NCBI RefSeq assembly: GCF_000799565.1
Contig: NZ_JUHB01000001.1
Location: 1-64,000, forward strand
Direction: 5' to 3'
Length of the DNA: 64,000 nucleotides
DNA from: Cellulophaga sp. Hel_I_12
GTDB taxonomy: Bacteria; Bacteroidota; Bacteroidia; Flavobacteriales; Flavobacteriaceae
The position numbers and the translations under genes were made by a program. The number at the start of each line of letters is the position of its first letter. The stretch's first letter is position 1. Of this stretch, positions 1 through 8,709 are shown piece by piece. The notes under the pieces were generated by a model. It was not told the origin of the DNA, did not search any database, and was given only the letters and a program-made list of their open reading frames with translations.

Positions 1-851
1 CTTTTATAGATTTTGCTGAGCATTATGAAACGGCAGTACTTCCAACTAGAGCCTACAGACCTAGAGATAAAGCCATCGTCGAAAATGCTGTACGTATCAT
101 ATATACACGTGTCTTTGCGCCATTGCGTAACCAAACGATCCATACTAAAGCTGCACTGAATAAGGCTATATTAGAACTTCTTAAAACCCATAACAGCACC
201 TCTTTTAGGGGGCGTGAATATTCTCGCTATTCGTTATTTGAAGAGATTGAAAAGCATCAGCTCAGACCATTGCCAGCAAAACGCTATGAGATTAAACGCT
301 ACGCTAATGCAACGGTTCATAAAAACAGCCATATTTATTTTAGTAAGGACAAACACTATTATAGTCTGCCCTATCAGCATATAGGCAAGCGTATCAAAAT
401 GGTTTACTCAGATAGCGCAGTAGAGATTTACTACCAGCAGGAACTGCTTACGGTACATCCAAGAAACAAGCAAAAATATGGGTATAGCACGATAAAGGAA
501 CACATGCCTTCCCATCACCGCTTTATCAGCGAGTGGAGCAGTGAAAAATTCATTACCTGGGCAGAGCAAGTTGGTAATAATTGTAAGGTGTTAATCATTA
601 ACATATTAGAAAAGAAACAACACCCTGAGCAATCCTACAAATCGTGTTTAGGCATATTGCACCTTACTAAAAAGGTAGGCAATACACGGCTAGATAATGC
701 CTGTAAGCGAGCATTAGACTATGGAGCGCATAACTACAATATTGTAGAGCGTATCCTTAAAAACGGCTGGGACACTTTAGATGAAGATATCGAAGATCAA
801 CCAGATATCCCAAACCATAGCAATATTAGAGGGAGCCATTATTACAAATAA
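1..851 (+). CDS. istA: IS21 transposase IstA, C-terminal part
   Basis: The reading frame is open from base 3 and is the C-terminal 282 residues of the IstA found complete at 43797-45341, with which it is identical where read. It contains the final acidic residue of the DDE catalytic triad (E of KAIVENAVR) and the basic C-terminal domain. IstA cuts and joins the element ends. The start is missing only because the window begins here. Confidence 0.93.
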   Translation, partial: FIDFAEHYETAVLPTRAYRPRDKAIVENAVRIIYTRVFAPLRNQTIHTKAALNKAILELLKTHNSTSFRGREYSRYSLFEEIEKHQLRPLPAKRYEIKRYANATVHKNSHIYFSKDKHYYSLPYQHIGKRIKMVYSDSAVEIYYQQELLTVHPRNKQKYGYSTIKEHMPSHHRFISEWSSEKFITWAEQVGNNCKVLIINILEKKQHPEQSYKSCLGILHLTKKVGNTRLDNACKRALDYGAHNYNIVERILKNGWDTLDEDIEDQPDIPNHSNIRGSHYYK

Positions 852-867
852 ATTTAAACCAAAAACA

Positions 868-1599
868 ATGAATAAACAGACATTAGAACACATGAAACAA
901 CTAAGGCTATACGGCATGTACAGAGCCTTTGACAGCAGTTTATCACCACAAAGTATAAACTACACAAATGATGAACTCATCGCATATCTGCTCCAAAGCG
1001 AATGGGATGACCGCCAAAACAGAAAGATAGAACGGTTAACAAAAGCGGCACGTTTTAGATATAGTGCTGTTATGGAAGCTATCGATTTTGATGCTTCAAG
1101 ACAGCTAGATAAAAATCAAATACAACGCTTTGCTAGCTGTGAGTTTATAAAGCAAAAACAGAATATCCTTATCACAGGAAGTACAGGTGCTGGAAAAAGC
1201 TATATAGCATCAGCTATTGGTCATCAGGCGTGTTCATTGGGATATAAAGTCATGTATTATAACACGAATAAACTTTTTACCATGCTTAAAACATCAAAAG
1301 CAGATGGCTCTTATTTAAAACAAATCAATAAACTAGAAAAACAAGACCTACTGATTATAGATGACTTTGGACTCAAAGCTTTAGATGCTATAAATAGGCA
1401 CTCTTTTATGGAAATTATTGAAGATAGACACGGAGAACACAGTATTATTATAGCTTCACAATTACCAGTAGAAGCATGGCATGAAATTATAGGAGAACAA
1501 ACCATCGCAGATGCCATTTTAGACCGCCTTGTACATAATGCACACAGAATACATATTAAAGGAGAATCGATGCGTAAAAAAATGAAAAATAAAGACTAA
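868..1599 (+). CDS. istB: IS21 helper ATPase IstB
   Basis: DnaA/DnaC-like AAA+ ATPase of 243 residues that assists IstA in target capture. Walker A is GSTGAGKS and Walker B is LLIIDDFG. I start it at the ATG 16 bases after the istA stop (MNKQTLEHMKQ), the usual IstB beginning; a longer frame overlapping istA is open but lacks family similarity. Same sequence as the copy at 45358-46089. Confidence 0.93.
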   Translation: MNKQTLEHMKQLRLYGMYRAFDSSLSPQSINYTNDELIAYLLQSEWDDRQNRKIERLTKAARFRYSAVMEAIDFDASRQLDKNQIQRFASCEFIKQKQNILITGSTGAGKSYIASAIGHQACSLGYKVMYYNTNKLFTMLKTSKADGSYLKQINKLEKQDLLIIDDFGLKALDAINRHSFMEIIEDRHGEHSIIIASQLPVEAWHEIIGEQTIADAILDRLVHNAHRIHIKGESMRKKMKNKD

Positions 1600-1689
1600 A
1601 TTTAACCACAAATGAATCGATTTTGAGCACTTACTTTGCTATGCTCACTTTCATCCGCCGCAAGTGGTTCAATTTGACCGCCCTATCCA

Positions 1690-1907
1690 ATTACTTCAAG
1701 AACAGCTCCGTTTAGTCCGATTTTCAGTCCGTTATCTAGGTTTTCGGTCAGCTTTATTTTCTTGTAAAGTATTTTTTTTTCAATTTTTTTTAATTCCGCT
1801 TTTTGTTTATCCTTAATTCCGAACAATTTTTCCTTTATCCAATCGTATAAAGCCCGAATTGCAACATAAATTCCGCCAATTATCCATTCAAAAATTAGTT
1901 CTCCCAT
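1690..1907 (-). pseudogene. Cassette gene truncated by IS21 (DUF4926-like, second copy)
   Basis: The first 72 or so residues match the complete 109-residue protein at 23473-23802 (MGELIFEWIIGG at the start). The DUF4926-like C-terminal half has been replaced by IS21, and translation would end two codons inside the element at about 1683. The right end box TACACACAAC survives, but the left-hand site of this cassette is gone. The next site to the right (family C) differs from that of the intact copy (family A), so the two copies arrived as separate cassettes. Confidence 0.85.
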
Positions 1908-1939
1908 TTATAGAATTCGCTTTTTCTCACATTACACAC

Positions 1940-2131
1940 AACGGTTCGGCTATGGCAAGTAGGGCAGTAAGGAAACCTTTTCGTTTCCGTCTGCGCTCGT
2001 AGCCAAAGCTTTTTGTTTTGTTTTTATCTTTTTCATTTTAAAAGCCAAATCCAAAAGATTTGGCAGTCATTGCAAACAAGCCTAAGCCAATAAATTTAGC
2101 GCTTTTTGCCCTATTTGCTATAGGCATTGTT
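1940..2131. repeat. attC-like site 1 (family C, 192 bp)
   Basis: Definition used for all sites: from AAC (end box of the cassette on the left) to GTT (start box of the cassette on the right). Left spacer of 5-6 nt, outer stem GGCTATGGCAAGTAGGGC pairing with GCCCTATTTGCTATAGGC, right spacer of 3 nt. Inside are two hairpins: GGAAAC/GTTTCC and GCCAAATC/GATTTGGC. The outer stem on the plus strand has G.T pairs at positions 7 and 12. Start box to the right: GTTACCTAC. Confidence 0.93.
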
Positions 2132-2133
2132 AC

Positions 2134-2622
2134 CTACAGTTTTTTATGCGTCATCTTATCGGTCAGTATTAATTTTTCCACCGTTTTAATCAGTGATGAT
2201 ATTTTAAATCGCGCGATTAATTCGATTATTAGTGAGTAAATCAGTCCGAAAGTCGGCATAATTAAAAACTCGACTTTGCTAAATCCGTTCATAGCTAATT
2301 GATATACAGCAATTGTTAAAGTCAGTCCGACAAAAAATATTCCAAACCAAAATTGCATCTTATAAGTAATTCCGTTAATCCTTTTTAGAGTTAGTTTGCT
2401 TTCGGTTCCATTTTCATTTGTATTTACCGCATTTGCAATAAGTTTCACTAACGGCCCTAAATTTGGAGTAAAAGCAAAAAATGATAAATTTCCATAGATT
2501 TCTATTCCTCCGTCCTCAGAAAATCCTCCTGCAATATTGTTCCGTCCTATTTCTGAATTAATTATTTCAATAATGCTGTTAGCCGAATTGTTAAGGTTAT
2601 ATACTTTTGTTTGGTCGTTCAC
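2134..2622 (-). CDS. Unknown membrane protein with two C-terminal helices
   Basis: Protein of 162 residues with no family I recognise. Residues 1-100 look soluble; two hydrophobic helices follow (FGIFFVGLTLTIAV and FLIMPTFGLIYSLII), so it is probably an inner-membrane protein with a cytoplasmic or periplasmic head. The frame stays open upstream into the neighbouring site, but that extension would be encoded by the site itself; I choose the GTG at 2622, the only plausible start inside the cassette. The cassette is bounded by GTTACCTAC and GTAGGTAAC. Confidence 0.75.
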   Translation of the reverse strand: MNDQTKVYNLNNSANSIIEIINSEIGRNNIAGGFSEDGGIEIYGNLSFFAFTPNLGPLVKLIANAVNTNENGTESKLTLKRINGITYKMQFWFGIFFVGLTLTIAVYQLAMNGFSKVEFLIMPTFGLIYSLIIELIARFKISSLIKTVEKLILTDKMTHKKL

Positions 2623-2644
2623 AGTGTTATTTGAAATTGTAGGT

Positions 2645-2831
2645 AACGGTTTGTATATGAAACGTAGCGTGCAAAAAGACACAGAAGTTTCGGATTATAC
2701 ACAAGCCAGATTTTTAAATTTTCTTTTTATCTTAATTTCTCAAAAAGCCAAATTTAAAAATTTGGCGATCTTCGAAAATACACAAAAACCTCTCGGAAAG
2801 CCTATAATAGCTATGTTTTATATACGTTGTT
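2645..2831. repeat. attC-like site 2 (family H long, 187 bp)
   Basis: Outer stem GTATATGAAACGTAGC pairs with GCTATGTTTTATATAC. Inner hairpin GCCAAATTT/AAATTTGGC. Opens the cassette with start box GTTGTAAAC. Confidence 0.9.
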
Positions 2832-2844
2832 GTAAACAGTTTTT

Positions 2845-3396
2845 TTATATTTCTTCATCATATCCGAACCAATGGTTAAAACATTTAACTTTTTCAGATT
2901 CTATTTCAATGAATTTGTTTTTCGTTAAATCTATTTTCCACACTTTTAAGATATGGTTTTTGTCAAAATATTCTTTGTCTTGATTTTTTGCTATTCCGAA
3001 TATGAATTTTTCGTTAGATTTGTCGGCCATCTTACAATCAGTCGGTTCAGAGAACAGTTTTGATTTGTCTGCAATCAATTGAACTTCGTCTAATATTTTA
3101 AAATTCACTTTCGAAGGATTATCTCTAATAATCTGTTCCAAAACCAGTACTTGTATGCTATCTTTCTGGAGGTATGAAAGTGCTTTGTCAGTACCGTCCA
3201 AAACCATTCCAACAATTTCAGTAAATCCTTTGTATTTATCCAACTCCGTTATTTTTCGATAAACAGTTTGGTCTTCATTTTCTATTAATAGAATTTCACT
3301 TTTTTTGTTAGTTTCAGAAACGGGTTGTTTCTTACTCTCTTTACAACTTAAAGTCAGAATAATTATTGAAATTGCTATTAAGTTTCTCGTTTTCAT
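2845..3396 (-). CDS. Unknown lipoprotein, 183 aa
   Basis: The N-terminus is a lipoprotein signal peptide: basic MKTRN, a hydrophobic stretch, then the lipobox LTLSC with Cys at about residue 17. The remainder is a soluble periplasmic or surface domain of no family I can name. The stop lies 13 bases from the site. Cassette boxes GTTGTAAAC and GTTTACAAC. Function unknown. Confidence 0.82.
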   Translation of the reverse strand: MKTRNLIAISIIILTLSCKESKKQPVSETNKKSEILLIENEDQTVYRKITELDKYKGFTEIVGMVLDGTDKALSYLQKDSIQVLVLEQIIRDNPSKVNFKILDEVQLIADKSKLFSEPTDCKMADKSNEKFIFGIAKNQDKEYFDKNHILKVWKIDLTKNKFIEIESEKVKCFNHWFGYDEEI

Positions 3397-3407
3397 AAAT
3401 TGTTTAC

Positions 3408-3599
3408 AACGTTTAGGCTATGGCAAGTAGGGCAGGAAAGGAAACTTTTCGTTTCCGCCTGGGCTCTTAGCCAAAGCTTTTTGTTTTGTTTTTATCTTTT
3501 TCATTTTAAAAGCCAAATCCAAATGATTTGGCGGACTTAGTAAAATAGCCCAAGTCATTAAATATAGCACTTTATGCCCTATTTGCTATAGGCATTGTT
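3408..3599. repeat. attC-like site 3 (family C, 192 bp)
   Basis: Close to site 1; hairpin GCCAAATC/GATTTGGC. Opens the cassette with start box GTTAGCACAA. Confidence 0.93.
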
Positions 3600-3611
3600 A
3601 GCACAAGTTTT

Positions 3612-4235
3612 TTATTCTTCCCACATTTTTATTTCATATATTTTTTCATGAAACCCATATAGCAATATTGTATCGTTGTAGATTTTCTTAATTACTTTGG
3701 GAGCTGCAAACTCTTGAAAAATTATATCAAATCCATTGTGATTTATTCTTTTATAATATTCATGACTCTCTTCAAAAGGTTGAGAGTCAAATGAAATTTT
3801 TCCATTAAGATAACTAACATTGGAAAAATGATGTCCATCTAGGTCTACTTCGAATTTCTTTCCGCTAATAATGATTTTATCGGTTTCTGTTTTTTTCAAC
3901 GAATCGTTAAGTTTCTTAAAAGTGTATGATGTTGTCTCGTCTACAATCATTAAACTATCAGCGCTAATTAATCCAATTGACAGATTAATACTATCATTAA
4001 GTATTAATTGATTTTTTTTCAGTTCAAATAACCCGCTGGATTTTTCGTAAAAAGCTGGTCCACTAAAAGATTCTGATTCGAAATGTCCATTTTTGAAGGT
4101 AAACACTTCGTTAAAAATTGCAACCTTACTTTGTGAGTCCGTATAACACAAAACCCATGTCCCGTCAATTTTTGAATTTGAGCAGGCCAAAAATACAAGG
4201 CTGAAAATTGATATGATTAAAATTCTTTTTTTCAA
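3612..4235 (-). CDS. Unknown lipoprotein, lipocalin-like composition
   Basis: I start at a TTG (4235) that gives MKKRILIISIFSLVFLAC, a clear lipoprotein signal with Cys at residue 18; the longer frame would read back through the neighbouring site. The mature part is rich in short beta-like segments and includes IDGTW near its start, as in many small Bacteroidota lipoproteins with a lipocalin-like barrel. That fold is a guess. Length 207 residues. Boxes GTTAGCACAA and TTGTGCTAAC. Confidence 0.78.
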   Translation of the reverse strand: MKKRILIISIFSLVFLACSNSKIDGTWVLCYTDSQSKVAIFNEVFTFKNGHFESESFSGPAFYEKSSGLFELKKNQLILNDSINLSIGLISADSLMIVDETTSYTFKKLNDSLKKTETDKIIISGKKFEVDLDGHHFSNVSYLNGKISFDSQPFEESHEYYKRINHNGFDIIFQEFAAPKVIKKIYNDTILLYGFHEKIYEIKMWEE

Positions 4236-4245
4236 AATTTGTGCT

Positions 4246-4433
4246 AACGTTTGGGCTATGATTAGTGCGGTGCAGAAATCCGACGGATTTCCAACCAAGC
4301 ACTAAGCAAAAGCAGTTTTTTTTGTTTTAAATTTTTTATCTCAAAGCAAAATCAAACTGATTTTGCGGACTTTATAAATATACACAAAGCACAGAATTAA
4401 ACACCAAGGCCCGCATTAATTATAGCCGTTGTT
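4246..4433. repeat. attC-like site 4 (family A, 188 bp)
   Basis: Outer stem GGCTATGATTAGTGCGG with CCGCATTAATTATAGCC. Inner hairpins GAAATCC/GGATTTC and GCAAAATC/GATTTTGC. It precedes the gene-less cassette and matches site 31, which precedes the same cassette elsewhere. Confidence 0.93.
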
Positions 4434-4731
4434 AGCAAAAGTATATTTTTTCTGCGTTCAGATTCACTGCTCAGTTTTTCCGTTCAGTTTTTCAATTCCG
4501 ACTGCGTAAAGTTTGCGTTTTGCTTTTCAATTCCAATTACACAAAGTTTGTAAATTCTGTCTGCGTAATCTTTGCGCTTTGCTTTTCAATTCCAACTACA
4601 CAAAGTTTGTAAATTCTGTCTGCGTAATCTTTTCGTTTTGCTTTTTTAATTCCGTCTTTTTTCTCCTTAAAAGACTCCGTTTAGCCAGCTCGATTTAAGT
4701 TCAGTTTTTGCTGTCTTTGGATATTTTTGCT
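4434..4731. other. Gene-less cassette, copy 1 (about 300 bp)
   Basis: The cassette has start box GTTAGCAAAA and end box TTTTGCTAAC but no minus-strand reading frame. It is built of T-rich, degenerate units around TTCCGnCTGCGTAA and contains a 65-bp tandem duplication (from about 4520 to 4650). A 61-codon plus-strand frame arises from the duplication and is not believed. Copies at 16755, 31488, 54457 and 59381. It could be a decayed gene or specify a small RNA; nothing in the sequence decides this. Confidence 0.8.
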
Positions 4732-4920
4732 AACGTTTCAGCTATGAGTAGTGCGGAGGCAAGGAAACCTTTTTGTTTCCGTCTGCGCACGTAGCAAAAG
4801 CTTTTTGTTTTGATTTATTTTTTTTCGCCAGAGCAAAATCCAAAAGATTTTGCGGACATAGTAAATATACGCTTACTTTAAATTAAATACCAAAACCCCG
4901 CATTACTTATAGGTATTGTT
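4732..4920. repeat. attC-like site 5 (family B, 189 bp)
   Basis: Outer stem AGCTATGAGTAGTGCGG with CCGCATTACTTATAGG. Hairpins GGAAACC/GTTTCC and GCAAAATC/GATTTTGC. Start box to the right GTTAGGCACA. Confidence 0.93.
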
Positions 4921-4932
4921 AGGCACAGTCTT

Positions 4933-5577
4933 TTATTTTTTTCGGTTTAGTTTTCTTAAATCCTTTTTCTCTAATCTGGCGGCTTTTCTGTCTCTTTTGA
5001 GCATGTCATTTTGAGTCAGATAATGAATTGCAATCATTATTTGAATGTTTCTATTCTCTAAATTCCAATTTGATGGTGCTTTTTGGATATTTGAGGCGAG
5101 AAATATTCCGTCATCGAAAGCGCCGATATTTTGCAATTTCTCGGCATAGTATTCTAAATATTTGTTTGATTTGCCCAATTCTTTTGCAAAATCAATAAAC
5201 AATTTGTTTTGACTAAAGCAAATGCTTTGATATTCATATTTAGGATCAACTTCCCTCCAAGTTTTACATATTGCCCATATTTTATTAAATGTAGAATCAG
5301 ATATTTTAGAATATAATTTTTTCTGATTTCGGTAATTAATTTTTTGTCTTACGTAATTATTTTCTAAGTCAACCAATTCAGGTAGAGATTTTGTAATGCA
5401 CTCCACAAATTTCCCCCTGTCTTTAGTCCCACAAATTTGTTCTTGAAAAAAATCCGTAATTAGATTCAAGTCCTTAATCTCGGTTTTTGAGAAATAGTTT
5501 TTCAAATCAAGTTCTGTTTTCTGACCTAAACAAGTTCCAAATACGAAAAGTAAAATATAGAGCAATTTGAATTTCAT
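4933..5577 (-). CDS. Unknown secreted protein, 214 aa
   Basis: Signal peptide at residues 1-18 (MKFKLLYILLFVFGTCLG, cleavage after G before QKTEL). The mature part is mostly helical and charged, with four Cys (residues 49, 60, 104 and 120) that could pair in the periplasm, and ends in a basic tail (RKAARLEKKDLRKLNRKK). No family recognised. Boxes GTTAGGCACA and TGTGCCTAAC, the latter containing the canonical integron core GCCTAAC. Confidence 0.82.
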   Translation of the reverse strand: MKFKLLYILLFVFGTCLGQKTELDLKNYFSKTEIKDLNLITDFFQEQICGTKDRGKFVECITKSLPELVDLENNYVRQKINYRNQKKLYSKISDSTFNKIWAICKTWREVDPKYEYQSICFSQNKLFIDFAKELGKSNKYLEYYAEKLQNIGAFDDGIFLASNIQKAPSNWNLENRNIQIMIAIHYLTQNDMLKRDRKAARLEKKDLRKLNRKK

Positions 5578-5594
5578 TTGTTTAGATTGTGCCT

Positions 5595-5779
5595 AACGTT
5601 CAGTATAAGAAACGTAGGGCAGGTGATAAGCGATACGTTTCGGTTTGGTACTAAGCCAAATATAATATTTTGCTTTTATCTTTTTTGTTGAAAATGCCAA
5701 ATTTTATATTTGGCGGCTTTATAAATAAGCACAGACCTTACGGGAAGCCAAAACCGCCCTATGTTTTTTATACATTGTT
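5595..5779. repeat. attC-like site 6 (family H-like, 185 bp)
   Basis: Outer stem GTATAAGAAACGTAGGGC with GCCCTATGTTTTTTATAC. Start box GTTGTAGTGC. Confidence 0.9.
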
Positions 5780-5792
5780 GTAGTGCGTTTTT

Positions 5793-6392
5793 TCATTTTT
5801 CAGATAACAGTTTTACAATATTCTGGCGATATTCCTCATCTTTTTCATTCAATTCGACAGTTCCGTTTTTTAAGTCAGGATTTATATAGAATTCAGCGTA
5901 TAGATTTTGCTCATTGTTGTCGTCAAAAAACAGCTTAAATTTAAATCGACCATTTTCTAAAGTTGCGTTTTCTCGGTTTAAAGGAAATATTGTGAAAGTC
6001 AGTTTTTCAGTCGAGAATTTTGTTTGTTTAGGTTGTCCATAAAGTTTAGAAATTACACCTATTAACTTATCGCTATCAGTTCCGATTGATTGTATTTCAA
6101 TTCCGTTTTCTACAAATCTTGTATTGTCAAGCTCATTATTCACGATTCCGGCTTGAATTCCGTCCGCAATATTGATTTTTAGTCCAACAATCTGATTTTC
6201 ATATTTTGCTTTACACGTCAAACTCCAAAATCCATTGTCTATTTTTTCCTTTTTAGTGATTGTGAAAATTAAATCTTGCCAACCTTCTTCAGCGTCTTGA
6301 TTTGAAGTCAGTTCAATTAGATTTTTGTTTTGACTAAATCCGAAAACGCTACTTAAAATTCCCATTATTAATATCAGTTTCTTGATTTTCAT
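5793..6392 (-). CDS. Unknown secreted protein, 199 aa
   Basis: Signal peptide MKIKKLILIMGILSSVFGFS followed by a beta-rich domain. It is probably periplasmic or exported; there is no lipobox and no family recognised. The start lies 26 bases from the cassette end box, and the leader carries the CTCAAATG motif (plus-strand reading) seen in several cassettes. Boxes GTTGTAGTGC and GCACTACAAC. Confidence 0.82.
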   Translation of the reverse strand: MKIKKLILIMGILSSVFGFSQNKNLIELTSNQDAEEGWQDLIFTITKKEKIDNGFWSLTCKAKYENQIVGLKINIADGIQAGIVNNELDNTRFVENGIEIQSIGTDSDKLIGVISKLYGQPKQTKFSTEKLTFTIFPLNRENATLENGRFKFKLFFDDNNEQNLYAEFYINPDLKNGTVELNEKDEEYRQNIVKLLSEK

Positions 6393-6415
6393 TAGGTTGC
6401 TCTCAAATGCACTAC

Positions 6416-6605
6416 AACGTTCAAGCTATGAGTAGTGCGGACACAGAAATCCGACGGATTTCCAGCTACGCACGTAGCAAAAGCTGTTTGTTATGTTTTT
6501 TATTTTTAGTTCACAAAGCAAAATCAAACTGATTTTGCGGACACTTTAAATATTCACAGAACTTTGGATTTAACACCAAACTCCGCATTACTTATAGGTA
6601 TTGTT
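6416..6605. repeat. attC-like site 7 (A/B chimera, 190 bp)
   Basis: The outer stem is of family B (GAGTAGTGCGG with CCGCATTACTTATAGG), while the inner hairpins are of family A (GAAATCCGACGGATTTC and GCAAAATCAAACTGATTTTGC). This suggests recombination between sites. Start box GTTGTGCGTA. Confidence 0.92.
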
Positions 6606-6625
6606 GTGCGTAGGCTTTTTTTATT

Positions 6626-7162
6626 TTACTTCTTCACGAATAATATTGTTTTCCTGTTTTTCCAATCACTTTGGTCCATTTGATATTCAAACGACAATTT
6701 AGAATTTTCTCCGCTTCCAGAAGGATTCACCCATTGCAATAGGGCACCTTCTTTATCGTAAAATTCGAACATTCCATCAATTCCGCCCGTTTTCCAAGTT
6801 CCATTTTTCTTAAGTCCAATCCCTGCAATAACGTCAAATTCATATGTACCATTCGAGATCAAAATCAATTCGACTTCATTTGAGTTAATTCCATTTTCAT
6901 TTAATAATTCCATGGCCTGTTTATTCGGTGCGTAAGTTCCTGAAAAATCTTCCATTTCACTTTTGTTAAATGACGGAACTGCAATGAAATACCAAAAAGC
7001 TATTAGTCCAAAACATAGTACAGGTATTATTCCAATTCCAATAGCAATTTTTATTTGCTTCTCAGATTTTTTAATTATTCCAACTATTACACTAATCACA
7101 GAAATAGTCAAAAATAATCCACCGACAAAAATTAAAAACATAAATAATAAACTTTCCAGCAT
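6626..7162 (-). CDS. Unknown membrane-anchored protein, 178 aa
   Basis: Two hydrophobic helices at residues 4-31 and 39-65 (LFLTISVISVIVGII; IGIIPVLCFGLIAFWYF), then a soluble domain of about 110 residues with SGTYAPN and NGTYEFD. That motif layout resembles small lipocalin-like domains, here probably facing the periplasm. No confident family. Boxes GTTGTGCGTA and TACGCACAAC. Confidence 0.8.
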   Translation of the reverse strand: MLESLLFMFLIFVGGLFLTISVISVIVGIIKKSEKQIKIAIGIGIIPVLCFGLIAFWYFIAVPSFNKSEMEDFSGTYAPNKQAMELLNENGINSNEVELILISNGTYEFDVIAGIGLKKNGTWKTGGIDGMFEFYDKEGALLQWVNPSGSGENSKLSFEYQMDQSDWKNRKTILFVKK

Positions 7163-7182
7163 ATTTTTTTTAGCTTACGCAC

Positions 7183-7305
7183 AACGGTCTCGGCTATGAG
7201 TAGTTGCGTGGGTTAGCACTTAACTTAGCAAGTACACACCAAACTGAAAATCCGCGAGGATTTTCAGAAGTAGGCGAGAACAAGCAATTACTTATAGCCA
7301 TTGTT
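7183..7305. repeat. attC-like site 8 (family F2 short, 123 bp)
   Basis: Outer stem GGCTATGAGTAGTTGC with GCAATTACTTATAGCC and one inner hairpin GAAAATCC/GGATTTTC. Lacks the second inner hairpin of long sites. Start box GTTGTAACAC. Confidence 0.9.
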
Positions 7306-7313
7306 GTAACACG

Positions 7314-7883
7314 TTATTTTTTATTATTCAGTGGAAATGTAATTCCGACCGCAAATGCTCCAGCATACTGTTCGACAGATGGTTGAAAATAATAAGCAAA
7401 TCCTAAATCAACATTATTATTTTTTCCCAATTCAAGTCCAAATGAAAATGGAATATGGTAAATGATTCCGCTTTTGTCTATGTTATCAAATGCCGTAAAT
7501 GTTTCAAATTTCCCAATTGAAGTTCCAATCCCAATTTCTACATAAGGTGCTACCCAAGGAATTGGTGCTCTAACTCTTGCTTTTCCTCCAAGTAAAAAGG
7601 CTTTTGATTCAGCTTTTTCATCAGTTGGATTACCATTTAGGTCTTCTCCATTTGAACTTGTCAAGATAAAACCTGCATATGGTCTAAATTCAATCCAAGA
7701 CTTTACTTTAAGCACTAATTCTCCTTGTGCAAAAAACCCATCATCTACAACTTCATCGACACTGTTATTTGGTGCGCTCAATCCATATCCGATTTGGGCA
7801 TTTATTGATTTTTCTTTAATGAATTGCGCTTCAACTAAATTCGAAGTCAGAGCGATTATTAATAATATCAGAGTTTTTTTCAT
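7314..7883 (-). CDS. Outer-membrane beta-barrel-like protein, 189 aa
   Basis: Signal peptide MKKTLILLIIALTSNLVEA. The mature protein has alternating amphipathic strands (INAQIGYGLSAP, WIEFRPYAGFIL, VAPYVEIGIGTSIG, NVDLGFAYYF, FAVGITFPL), the pattern of small eight-stranded outer-membrane barrels. Substrate or role cannot be read. Boxes GTTGTAACAC and GTGTTACAAC match perfectly. Confidence 0.82.
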   Translation of the reverse strand: MKKTLILLIIALTSNLVEAQFIKEKSINAQIGYGLSAPNNSVDEVVDDGFFAQGELVLKVKSWIEFRPYAGFILTSSNGEDLNGNPTDEKAESKAFLLGGKARVRAPIPWVAPYVEIGIGTSIGKFETFTAFDNIDKSGIIYHIPFSFGLELGKNNNVDLGFAYYFQPSVEQYAGAFAVGITFPLNNKK

Positions 7884-7893
7884 AATGTGTTAC

Positions 7894-8082
7894 AACGTCA
7901 AAGCTATGAGTAGTGCGGAGGCAAGGAAACCTTTTCGTTTCCGTCTGCGTACTTAGCAAAAGCTTTATGTTTTGTTTTAATTTTTTTTCGTCAAAGCAAA
8001 ATCCTAAAGATTTTGCGGACACTTTAAATATACACTTAGTTTTGAATAAACACCAAACTCCGCATTACTTATAGGTATTGTT
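7894..8082. repeat. attC-like site 9 (family B, 189 bp)
   Basis: The same site, cut by IS21, stands at 43582-43645 in front of the second copy of the next gene. Start box GTTGTGTAC. Confidence 0.93.
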
Positions 8083-8109
8083 GTGTACAGTGTTTTTTAT
8101 TTAATTCAC

Positions 8110-8481
8110 TCACTCCAAATTTTTCCATCCACTTATTCCATTCTTTTTTAGTAATAATAATAAGTATATAATTACAAAACCAAAAAATCCTAATGCTGCA
8201 ATTAAAATTCCATAACCGTTTACTAAATTGAAAATTAGTATCGACAAACTTGTAATTAAGAGTCCATAGAACGCCCATTTTTTCCAATTCAAAATCATTA
8301 TTGTAAACGTAATATCAGATAACCCAATAAGTAAAAGAAAAATATTGTCAAAATCAGGTCCAGAAAATACAGATTGGAAATCATCCTTTAATAAATAAAT
8401 TCCAATACCCAAAGTCAGATATAGATATATTGTTAAAACGATATTCCTCTTTTGGAAGTTTTTTTGATTTATTAATATCAT
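8110..8481 (-). CDS. Unknown four-helix membrane protein, 123 aa
   Basis: Four hydrophobic segments (IVLTIYLYLTLGIGIYLL; IFLLLIGLSDITFTIMIL; WAFYGLLITSLSILIFNLV; ILIAALGFFGFVIIYLLLLL) with a charged C-terminal tail. No family recognised. A second copy at 46180-46498 is truncated at the C-terminus by IS21. Boxes GTTGTGTAC and GTACACAAC. Confidence 0.82.
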   Translation of the reverse strand: MILINQKNFQKRNIVLTIYLYLTLGIGIYLLKDDFQSVFSGPDFDNIFLLLIGLSDITFTIMILNWKKWAFYGLLITSLSILIFNLVNGYGILIAALGFFGFVIIYLLLLLKKNGISGWKNLE

Positions 8482-8523
8482 AAATTAATGTAAATTTTAA
8501 GCGATTCTTGGGACATTGTACAC

Positions 8524-8709
8524 AACGCTTCAGCTATGAGTAGTGCGGAGGCAAGGAAACCTTTTTTTCTGTCTTCGCACGTAGCAAAAGCTTTTTGTTT
8601 TGATTTATATTTTTTCGCCAGAGCAAAATCCAAAAGATTTTGCGGACATAGTAAATATACGCTTACTTTAAATTAAACACCAAACTCCGCATTACTTATA
8701 GGTATTGTT
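8524..8709. repeat. attC-like site 10 (family B, 186 bp)
   Basis: The first inner hairpin is slightly decayed (CTTTTTTTCTGTC). The next gene runs 18 bases into this site and takes its stop codon from it. Start box GTTGTACACA. Confidence 0.92.

Larger units (their letters stand above)
1..1689 (+). mobile_element. IS21-family element, right-hand part (copy 1)
   Basis: The window opens inside an IS21-type element: the end of istA, all of istB and the right terminus. The right end ...CCCTATCCA is placed by comparison with the complete copy at 43646-46179 and by the point where the interrupted cassette resumes (ATTACTTC, as in the intact cassette gene at 23473-23802). The right flank is the middle of that cassette gene, so the insertion removed its 3' end and its site. 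The left half lies outside the window. Confidence 0.93.

Noticed and set aside
2623..2682. N-terminal extensions of cassette genes into the neighbouring site (also at 4236, 32575, 33773 and 55535)
   Set aside because: The extension would be encoded by the site of another cassette; signal peptides or the first in-cassette start codons fit better.
4513..4698. 61-codon plus-strand frame in the gene-less cassette (also at 31567)
   Set aside because: It is produced by the 65-bp tandem unit, is broken in the one-unit copies and runs against the direction of every other cassette gene.
4434..4731. Tandem unit as a plasmid iteron or replication origin
   Set aside because: Only one or two units per copy, five dispersed copies, and no replication gene in the window.
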